Below are positions 58,784 to 64,000 of a DNA stretch of 64,000 bases, one piece after another. How positions within the stretch are numbered: the first letter of the stretch is position 1; every line of letters begins with the position of its first letter. The translations under genes were made by a program, and so were the position numbers. The stretch is from Leclercia adecarboxylata (lineage in GTDB: Bacteria > Pseudomonadota > Gammaproteobacteria > Enterobacterales > Enterobacteriaceae): contig NZ_CP098325.1 in assembly GCF_023639785.1 (NCBI RefSeq), positions 2,108,001 through 2,172,000 on the forward strand, written 5' to 3'. Under the pieces are notes generated by a model, which was not told where the DNA came from, did no database searches, and saw only the letters and a program-made list of their open reading frames with translations.

Positions 58784-59701
58784 ATGTCAAATACCGCTGA
58801 AATATACAAATTCCCCGCGCAGCAGGGGAAACAGGAGAGCCGCATGGCTGAACTGGAAAACGGCTATTTGCGTTTAGCCAACCAGATTCAGGATGCCCTG
58901 TGTATCGTCGAGCTATCGGGTCGGGAATTCCGTGTTCTGAATGCCATCGTTCGGCTGACGTATGGCTGGTCGAAAAAATCTGACCGGATCGCCAATAGCC
59001 TCATCGCAGACAAAACGACGCTGAAGGTGAAGCATGTTTCTGAAGCCGTTCTGAGCCTGGCTTACCGGAACATCATCATCCTGCGCCGGATTGGGCAAAC
59101 CAGATACATAGGGATTAATACCCACCTGGATAAATGGGCTTACGCCAAGCCGAATTGTATGAAGTGTCCAGCGGCTTTCCCTGCTGCTGAAGTTGTCACA
59201 TGGGTTATCACCATCCCTGAATTCAGGGATGGCAATTTTACCCCTTCAACCATCCCTGAAAACGGGGATAACCATCCCCAAAAACAGGGAAAGGGATCCC
59301 TGAAAACAGGGAACACCAAAGACATTCTTCCAAAGACAAATATAAATACAGATCTAACCCCCTCTAATCCCCCAAGGGGGAAGGTGAAGTTTGACCCGTT
59401 GAGTATCCCGGTTCCTGAATGGCTGGATGCGTCGTCATGGGGTGAGTGGGTTGCCTATCGTCAGCAATCTGGCAAAGCCATTAAAACCGAACTGACTGTC
59501 ACCAAGGCGTTCGGCCTGCTGAAACAGTGTCTGGACGAAGGTCACGATCCGGTAGCCGTAATCAACGCCAGTATCGCCAACGGGTACCAGGGACTGTTTA
59601 AGCCGAAATTCGGACTGAGTAGCCGCAATGCGGGCCGGGATGTTAATCACATTTCCCAGCCGGACAAAAAAATTCCAGCGGGTTTCAGGGGGGCAAAATG
59701 A
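58784..59701 (+). CDS. Phage replication protein (O-like), contains the origin
   Basis: The 305-aa protein has an N-terminal winged-helix of the phage O family (LENGYLRLANQIQDAL... EFRVLNAIVRLTYGW) that should bind the iterons within its own gene, and a C-terminal half (WGEWVAYRQQSGKAIK...) that should contact the helicase loader. GCGGAGATAAGT precedes ATG 58784. Four 18-bp iterons at 59213-59313 encode the central linker. It overlaps the DnaC-like gene by 4 nt. Confidence 0.85.
   Translation: MSNTAEIYKFPAQQGKQESRMAELENGYLRLANQIQDALCIVELSGREFRVLNAIVRLTYGWSKKSDRIANSLIADKTTLKVKHVSEAVLSLAYRNIIILRRIGQTRYIGINTHLDKWAYAKPNCMKCPAAFPAAEVVTWVITIPEFRDGNFTPSTIPENGDNHPQKQGKGSLKTGNTKDILPKTNINTDLTPSNPPRGKVKFDPLSIPVPEWLDASSWGEWVAYRQQSGKAIKTELTVTKAFGLLKQCLDEGHDPVAVINASIANGYQGLFKPKFGLSSRNAGRDVNHISQPDKKIPAGFRGAK
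59213..59313. other. Phage replication origin: four 18-bp iterons
   Basis: Near-palindromes of the form ATCCCTGAAAACAGGGAT lie at 59213-59230 (perfect), 59252-59269, 59274-59291 and 59296-59313. Spacings are 39, 22 and 22 bp. An AT-rich tract follows at 59318-59360. This matches the layout of lambda ori, inside gene O. Confidence 0.8.
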
Positions 59702-60450
59702 AGAGCGTCATCGGAACTGGCAGTGCGCTTGAGCGCCTGAAGAAGTTCATCCCGGCCAGCGTGCAGCCGAAATTTAACAGCGTCGAAGAGTGGCAGGCCT
59801 GGCAGGAAGCTGAGGGCCGCAAGCGTTCTGAGGAGATCGACAAGCAGAATCAGCGTGCGCGCTCGGAGAAGATTTTTGGTCGTGCCGGCATCCAGGCTCT
59901 GCACCGCAGCTGCTCGTTCGCAAATTACCAGGTGTCCAGCCAGGAGCAGCGCCAGGCGTACAGCATGGCCAAGAGCTACGCGCAGAACTTTGGTGGCGGC
60001 GGATTCGCAAGCTTCGTATTCAGCGGCGCGCCGGGGACCGGAAAGAACCACCTGGCGGCGGCGATCGGTAACTACCTGCTGGCCGCTGGCCACTCCGTTC
60101 TGGTGGTGACCATCCCTGACCTGATGCTCCGTGTGCGCGAATGCTACGACGACGGCCAGTCCGAATCGTCACTTCTGAATGACCTGTGCAACGTCGATCT
60201 GCTGGTACTGGACGAGGTAGGGATTCAGCGCGGCTCGAGCGGTGAGAAGGTGATCATCAACCAGGTAATCGACCGCCGCCTATCCGCCATGAAGCCAGTA
60301 GGCATCCTGAGCAACCTGAATTACGACGAACTGGTGGCCACCCTGGGCGCACGGGTCATCGATCGTCTGCGGATGGACTCGGGTATCTGGGTCAACTTCG
60401 ACTGGGCAAGCTATCGCGGGAACGTGTCGCACCTGCGCTCTGTTAAATAA
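59698..60450 (+). CDS. DnaC-like helicase loader
   Basis: The 250-aa protein has the DnaC-type Walker A GAPGTGKNHLA (110-120), Walker B LLVLDEVG, then KVIINQVIDRR and RVIDRLRM, following E. coli DnaC closely in the ATPase part. It loads the host DnaB helicase at the phage origin with the O-like protein, as YdaV does in Rac. ATG 59698 overlaps the previous stop (ATGA). Confidence 0.92.
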   Translation: MKSVIGTGSALERLKKFIPASVQPKFNSVEEWQAWQEAEGRKRSEEIDKQNQRARSEKIFGRAGIQALHRSCSFANYQVSSQEQRQAYSMAKSYAQNFGGGGFASFVFSGAPGTGKNHLAAAIGNYLLAAGHSVLVVTIPDLMLRVRECYDDGQSESSLLNDLCNVDLLVLDEVGIQRGSSGEKVIINQVIDRRLSAMKPVGILSNLNYDELVATLGARVIDRLRMDSGIWVNFDWASYRGNVSHLRSVK

Positions 60451-60468
60451 TTTTCGGAAGGCAAAACG

Positions 60469-61173
60469 ATGGAAACAGTAACTCAAGCACTGGAAAAGAT
60501 GGGCAGGGCAACGTACCGCGAAGTGGCAGCCCGTCTGGATATCGAACCTGTTGACGCTCTGAACATGCTGCGCGAACAGCGCGATCAGGGGCTGTGTGAT
60601 TTTTCCGATGGCGGCTGGTTCATTGGCAAAGTGACTGGTGCGAAACGCACTGCGCTGGCGCCAGCGGCTAAACCAGTACTTCATGGCGTAGCGCCTGATC
60701 CCGTTGACCCTGAAGTAATCAAGGCGCTGCTGGCGAAGAACGGCGCCATGGATACAGCGTCGTTGGCTCTGGCAGTTAATCGCAACGGGCGTGGGATGAC
60801 CTCGGCAATGCGCGCGCTCGAGCGCCAGGGTGTCGTTGTGAAGAACGGGCAGGGCAAGGGCGTAACCTGGTCACTGCCGTCGGTGCCAGCTAAACCTGAG
60901 CCGGTACCTGCAGCGCCTGCAGTTCCCGTGTTAACCGATGCCGATAAGCCGCTGGAGCAGTTCGTCAGCGAGATACCCGCGTTCACCGAACGGCATGTTG
61001 CAGGGCAGGTGATCCCGACGGCCCAGGTTATTTCCCGAGAAATCCGCCGCACCAGAAACAAACTGGCGAGCCTGGAGAAACTGCGTGATGAGGTCCGGGT
61101 TGTTGGCCGCCACAAAAATCTCGTTAACCAGCTGGTGGAGGAGGCGAATCATGCCAAGGCCCAAAACTCGTAA
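60469..61173 (+). CDS. DUF1627 (YdaW-like) phage protein
   Basis: The 234-aa protein has an N-terminal winged-helix-like region (ATYREVAARLDIEPVDALNM), a second such region (AMDTASLALAVNRNGRGMTS), a Pro/Ala-rich linker, and a basic C-terminus. It matches DUF1627/YdaW of Rac in place and layout. The function is unknown; DNA binding is likely. GGAAGG precedes the ATG. It overlaps the next gene by 23 nt. Confidence 0.78.
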   Translation: METVTQALEKMGRATYREVAARLDIEPVDALNMLREQRDQGLCDFSDGGWFIGKVTGAKRTALAPAAKPVLHGVAPDPVDPEVIKALLAKNGAMDTASLALAVNRNGRGMTSAMRALERQGVVVKNGQGKGVTWSLPSVPAKPEPVPAAPAVPVLTDADKPLEQFVSEIPAFTERHVAGQVIPTAQVISREIRRTRNKLASLEKLRDEVRVVGRHKNLVNQLVEEANHAKAQNS

Positions 61174-61414
61174 AGAACGCTCCCTGTTCATCGCCTGGAT
61201 TATCGAGCTGGTGAAAACGCATGGCCGCGCAACGACCAACGAGGTCGCCGCCATGTTCGGCCTGCATCGCACCACCGCCGAGAAATACATCCGGGCTGCC
61301 ATAGAGCAGGGCCAGCTTATCCGCCACGGTCGCAGCGGCGTCTTCCGCGACCAGCGCGCAGTTATCGACTTTGACATGGAACGTTATACGCACCGAGGAG
61401 CATCCCATGAGTGA
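61151..61414 (+). CDS. DUF977-like HTH protein
   Basis: The 87-aa protein is a winged HTH: RATTNEVAAMFGLHRTTAEK, then YIRAAIEQGQLIRHGRSGVF and DFDMERYTHR. This is the DUF977 pattern seen after ydaW-type genes. GGAGG precedes the start at 61151. It probably regulates early or late phage genes; no target is known. It overlaps the genes on both sides. Confidence 0.75.
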   Translation: MPRPKTRKERSLFIAWIIELVKTHGRATTNEVAAMFGLHRTTAEKYIRAAIEQGQLIRHGRSGVFRDQRAVIDFDMERYTHRGASHE

Positions 61415-61751
61415 TTCACTGAACAACAAAGAGCTGGTGGCCGTTGGTCATCATTTTGCCAAAGCGATGAGCAGCGACACGCCGATCATGGATATCGCGA
61501 AGATTGTTTCTCGCCTGGCCGAACGGCTGGACTGCACAACAGCTGCGCTGCGCGAGATTACGAAGCAGCGGGACGCGCTGGCGGCCATGCAGCAGCGGGG
61601 TATCCGCAAAGCGCTGGATGAATGCTCCGAGTATCTCGACAGGGACTGCATCATGGAGACGAACGGCATTAGCTACGAAGAAGCAGCTCAGCGAGAAGTC
61701 GGCGCAAAGGCTCTTCATGATGCGTTACTTCGCCAGGGAGCAGCCCAATGA
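61407..61751 (+). CDS. Hypothetical phage protein, 114 aa
   Basis: I do not recognise this. ATG 61407 follows GAGGAGCATCCC and overlaps the DUF977 gene by 8 nt. The product is helical, with a coiled ALREITKQRDALAAMQQRGI segment that could form a dimer helix, and an EYLDRDCIMETNGISYEEAA tail. No membrane segments. It belongs to the same coupled operon. Confidence 0.65.
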   Translation: MSDSLNNKELVAVGHHFAKAMSSDTPIMDIAKIVSRLAERLDCTTAALREITKQRDALAAMQQRGIRKALDECSEYLDRDCIMETNGISYEEAAQREVGAKALHDALLRQGAAQ

Positions 61752-62170
61752 GCAGACGCACGAACACCAAAGCTCGTATTGAGAAAAAATTTACTAAATC
61801 TGCAAAAGACTTGCTGTTGAAGTTAATGCCAAAGACCTTTACTGATGACGATTTGAGTTTTGAGGGTGATCGTATTCATTGCCTGCACGGTACCGTTTAT
61901 TACGACGTGTGGGTTGTATGGGATGCACCGGATTATTAGACCGGTGAGCAAGATTATCGAGATACATTCTACGCGCTGCATGAGGTGCTGATTGCTAACA
62001 CAACGAATTGGGACGGGATTGGTAAGGCTCATGACGCTGTAGGTTGGGAGCCGGGCATCAAGGTTGATGAATCGCCGTTTTACTCGCCGTGGCGCTTGGG
62101 TGATGCAAGCCGCGCCCAGGTTATTTCACACTGCCGCAAACTGGCCGCCGCTGGCGTTACATGGGGATGA
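61748..62170 (+). pseudogene. Phage protein interrupted by an in-frame amber codon
   Basis: A 141-codon frame starts at ATG 61748, overlapping the previous stop (ATGA), and ends at TGA 62168-62170. It is broken by TAG at 61937-61939: before it the frame ends VYYDVWVVWDAPDY, after it continues TGEQDYRDTFYALHEVLIAN and ends AAAGVTWG. The sequence after the stop has no ribosome site. A C-to-T change of a Gln codon (CAG) would explain the stop. The protein family is unknown. Confidence 0.65.
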
Positions 62171-62175
62171 GGGAT

Positions 62176-62649
62176 ATGTCCGAGCTTACTATTTTGGACA
62201 TGTGCTGCGGTTCTCGCATGTTCTGGTTCGATAAGCAGGATAAGCGCGCCGTATTCAGCGACATCCGCGCCGAGGAGCACACCCTTTGTGATGGACGCCA
62301 TCTGGTCATCAGTCCGGATGTGATCGCCGACTTCCGTGCGCTTCCGTTCGCTGAGAACACTTTCCCTGTGGTGGTGTTCGACCCGCCACATCTTGAACGC
62401 GTTGGTGACGATGCCTGGATGGGTAAGAAATACGGGAGGCTGAACAAAGACAGCTGGCGCGACGATCTGCGCGCCGGGTTTGCTGAGGCGTTCCGGGTCT
62501 TGCGGCCACACGGCGTTCTCATCTTCAAATGGAACGAAACGCAGATCCCGGTTAGCCAGATTCTGGCGCTTACAGACGTTAAGCCAATCATCGGCCAGCG
62601 CACCGGGAAGAATGACAAGACCCACTGGATAATTTTTGTGAAGGACTAA
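62176..62649 (+). CDS. Phage SAM-dependent methyltransferase-like protein
   Basis: The 157-aa protein has a motif I-like LDMCCGSRMFWFD (7-19), an acidic strand SDIRAEEH, and DPPH (69-72), the catalytic (D/N)PP(Y/F/W/H) motif of amino-methyltransferases, followed by AEAFRVLRPHGVLIFKWNE. This fits a small DNA methyltransferase-like fold; its target is unknown. ATG 62176 follows GAGGG; ATG 62167 overlaps the preceding stop and is possible. Confidence 0.78.
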   Translation: MSELTILDMCCGSRMFWFDKQDKRAVFSDIRAEEHTLCDGRHLVISPDVIADFRALPFAENTFPVVVFDPPHLERVGDDAWMGKKYGRLNKDSWRDDLRAGFAEAFRVLRPHGVLIFKWNETQIPVSQILALTDVKPIIGQRTGKNDKTHWIIFVKD

Positions 62650-62680
62650 TGCAGAAGGTTGGCTACATAGCGCGCAAAAA

Positions 62681-62704
62681 AAAGCAGGATAATAATCCTG
62701 CTTT
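62681..62704. terminator. Bidirectional terminator
   Basis: AAAGCAGGAT, loop AATA, ATCCTGCTTT; preceded by A7 and followed by ATTCTG. It ends the rightward early operon and the convergent gene at 62722. Confidence 0.78.
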
Positions 62705-62721
62705 ATTCTGTGGATTCTTAG

Positions 62722-62916
62722 TTATTTTCCAGACAGCTTTTTCCAGATGCCCTGGCTAATGCCAAAAGCAATAGCTAAGAAAACAAGACCAGACCAACGC
62801 TCTATCCCTTGCGCCATCACCAGCATAGCAACTCCGATACATCCTAGAGGAATTGCAGTGATAACAAAAAGAATAATACCCCAAAAAAATTGGCCTGCAG
62901 TGGGCTCTTGAGACAT
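62722..62916 (-). CDS. Small membrane protein, 64 aa
   Basis: The product has two predicted helices (FFWGIILFVITAIPLGCIGV and WSGLVFLAIAFGISQGIW) and a basic tail KKLSGK. AAAGGTG lies upstream of ATG 62916. It is on the strand opposite to its neighbours, and AT-rich, so it may be a lysogenically expressed cargo gene. I do not recognise it. Confidence 0.6.
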   Translation of the reverse strand: MSQEPTAGQFFWGIILFVITAIPLGCIGVAMLVMAQGIERWSGLVFLAIAFGISQGIWKKLSGK

Positions 62917-63266
62917 AACAACACCTTTAATGAAGGAAACCGTTTACTAACGCGCGAATTTTTTTAGTTATTATGTAGTTCCATGTAGCACTGAGGCTGA
63001 TGTAGTTGCTGTACCTTCCATAGGCGTGTCGTATAATTTTACAAAGGTAACTAATTGTTTCAATCCCCATTTTTAGTAGGAATTTAGTTCCGTCAGGCCA
63101 TGAACAGACCATTAAAGCGATATGGGAATCCCCATATCGACAGGAACGCCCTCTACAAAGGGGCCTTCTTGCACAGTTTGATTCCACATAACCAATAAGT
63201 CATAATATCACCGCCGTCGGATTTGAACGCCCGGCGGTACCCCTGCGCATATAATGGGGACGTTAT
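62917..63266. other. 350-bp gap with two hairpins and a start-codon dyad
   Basis: No supported gene. Perfect hairpins: CGATATGGG-N4-CCCATATCG at 63118-63139 and ACCGCCG...CGGCGGT at 63210-63238. The dyad CGCATATAA...TTATATGCG at 63246-63271 contains the ribosome site and start of the next gene. Minus-strand frames exist but lack ribosome sites. Confidence 0.45.
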
Positions 63267-63497
63267 ATGCGTAAAAAAACTTGGGGATTTATCCCCAAAC
63301 TTGTATATGTTTCCGTTACCTGTGTCTTTTGCTTAACCACCATAATAAGTTTTGCACTGTTTGCTTTGCTGGGACTGGGCATTGTTGAATTGAGTGATAC
63401 GGCTATAAGAACACTCGGAGGTATGACTATTGCTCTCGTCACTTTAATGAGAACGATTGTTAAGCTGGCCGGGCAGGTGATGTTACACGGAAGCTAA
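63267..63497 (+). CDS. Small phage membrane protein, 76 aa
   Basis: The product has two predicted helices (VYVSVTCVFCLTTIISFALF and a second, TLGGMTIALVTLMRTIVKLA). It is basic at the N-terminus (MRKKTWGFIPK). GGGGA precedes ATG 63267. The start lies in the right arm of a 9-bp perfect dyad with the ribosome site in its loop, which could control translation. It has its own strong terminator. Function unknown; a holin-like or exclusion role is possible but unsupported. Confidence 0.65.
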   Translation: MRKKTWGFIPKLVYVSVTCVFCLTTIISFALFALLGLGIVELSDTAIRTLGGMTIALVTLMRTIVKLAGQVMLHGS

Positions 63498-63524
63498 AAA
63501 CCTCCTTTGCGGGAGGTTTTTTTT
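63497..63524 (+). terminator. Intrinsic terminator
   Basis: CCTCC, loop TTTGCG, GGAGG, extended by AAAA/TTTT, then T8. It directly follows the 63267 gene. Confidence 0.88.
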
Positions 63525-63925
63525 CGCCCTTCGCTCAGCCTCTCCTCCATGAGCTCAAGCTTGTTCTGCTTCAAATCTTGTCGGCTCAGGGTCCATGCGA
63601 CACCTGATCGATAATACCGATCGATATCAGAATATTGATCTATGAAATCGATCAGTTAATAACCGTGGCGCGGCAACAAATTACCAACCTGACAGGATAC
63701 GTCACCGCCGCAATATACCCTCAGAGGCTGGCCCGCATACGGTTATACGCTGCTCAGGGTCTTCTAATCAGATATTTACTCCAGCAGTTTCTGCCGCGCG
63801 GAAGTGTTAAAAATAACGGTCAGTTTTTAAAGGTAAGTATCAACAAAATTTATTCAAATCAATCAGATGAATGGACTTGCACAGACATGTATTTCATGTG
63901 CATACTTAAGCGAAACGAATAAATA
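63525..63925. other. 400-bp region without supported gene
   Basis: It contains a perfect dyad CTGATCGAT (63604-63612) / ATCGATCAG (63647-63655) and several GATC sites. An open frame from a TTG at 63635 to 63922 has no ribosome site and no recognisable protein features. It ends just before the LexA box. Confidence 0.4.
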
Positions 63926-63941
63926 CTGTTTATGCATACAG
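63926..63941. promoter_or_regulatory. LexA box near the right edge
   Basis: CTGTTTATGCATACAG, in the context TA...TA, fits CTGT-N8-ACAG and is close to the consensus SOS box. A gene should start just to its right. Confidence 0.75.
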
Positions 63942-63976
63942 TATTTTGTTGTATGGTTTAGATGCTACAGAGAAAA

Positions 63977-64000
63977 ATGAATTTTTCTTCCGGCGAACCT
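63977..64000 (+). CDS. Start of a possible SOS-controlled gene, cut by window end
   Basis: The first ATG after the LexA box opens MNFSSGEP before the window ends. The ribosome site is weak (ACAGAGA). By analogy this could be an antirepressor, DinI or polymerase V gene; eight residues cannot tell. Confidence 0.25.

Larger units (their letters stand above)
49180..64000. mobile_element. Rac-like lambdoid prophage, left (early) part; right end outside window
   Basis: From just after dcp to the window end the genes are phage: integrase, excisionase, RecT, RecE, small early genes, repressor and Cro, O-like and DnaC-like replication proteins and accessory genes. Order and content follow the Rac/Gifsy type. 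attL should lie between the dcp terminator and the integrase stop at 49279; attR is not in the window, so the core cannot be defined. No lysis or structural genes are reached. Confidence 0.92.

Noticed and set aside
62927..63187. An 86-codon minus-strand frame in the prophage gap
   Set aside because: No ribosome site, contains hairpin DNA, no recognisable features.
63210..63240. tRNA T-arm-like sequence on the minus strand
   Set aside because: A GTTCAAATCC-like string is present, but no acceptor stem, anticodon arm or CCA could be built around it.
63635..63922. A 95-codon frame starting with TTG
   Set aside because: No ribosome site; the C-terminal part is AT-rich and looks non-coding.
1..64000. 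CRISPR arrays, rRNA or complete tRNA genes
   Set aside because: No regularly spaced repeats and no recognisable rRNA or tRNA sequence were seen.

Overview
The window is an enterobacterial chromosome segment. The order dmsD, ynfE, ynfD, ynfC, ynfB, ynfA, rspA, rspB, ydfJ, ydfI, rspR, ydfG, dcp matches the Escherichia coli backbone. The GC-rich codon use, the guanidine operon and the many small metabolic and transport genes suggest Enterobacter, Leclercia, Lelliottia or a close relative. The genus is inferred from gene content only.

1-24 kb is an accessory region. It holds two related pairs of a GlxA-type AraC regulator and a short-chain dehydrogenase, at 0-1.6 kb and 13.8-15.7 kb. Between them is a patchwork with decayed genes: MFS, nitrilase and CbrC-like remnants, an uncharacterised 307-aa protein, a DUF4126 membrane protein, a DinI-like SOS gene with a LexA box, an APH-fold kinase, and an orphan aerobactin receptor iutA with Fur-like sites. 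After these come a Nudix hydrolase, an MFS/SDR/SDR operon, a LysR gene, and a TetR-controlled cluster of MFS pump, metallo-beta-lactamase-fold lactonase, quinone oxidoreductase-like protein and MRJP-like secreted protein.

24.1-34.0 kb is a complete guanidine-utilisation operon: ABC importer, the two carboxyguanidine deiminase subunits, a urea/guanidine carboxylase and allophanate hydrolase. It is preceded by a guanidine-I riboswitch. Upstream of that I see a sigma-54 promoter and two NtrC-like boxes 32 bp apart, so I infer two layers of control: nitrogen status and guanidine.

34-49 kb is conserved backbone. The ynfE-dmsD operon lacks the electron-transfer subunits ynfG and ynfH, speG is not in its E. 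coli position, and ydfJ is intact. A short motif (ATGGTAGTA or its complement) recurs upstream of rspA, rspR and ydfG, with a shorter match before ydfI; it is a candidate RspR operator.

49.2-64 kb is the left part of a Rac-like lambdoid prophage next to dcp: int, xis, recT, recE, small early genes, a left operator region, a short CI/DicA-like repressor, Cro, a regulator, an O-like replication gene with four 18-bp iterons, a DnaC-like loader and early accessory genes. One accessory gene has an in-frame amber codon. Downstream of the repressor, where lambda carries rexAB, lies a DUF6414 gene coupled to a 59-aa coiled-coil ORF; this is the best candidate for an undescribed conversion or exclusion system. 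The window ends just after a near-consensus LexA box, before the lysis and structural genes.
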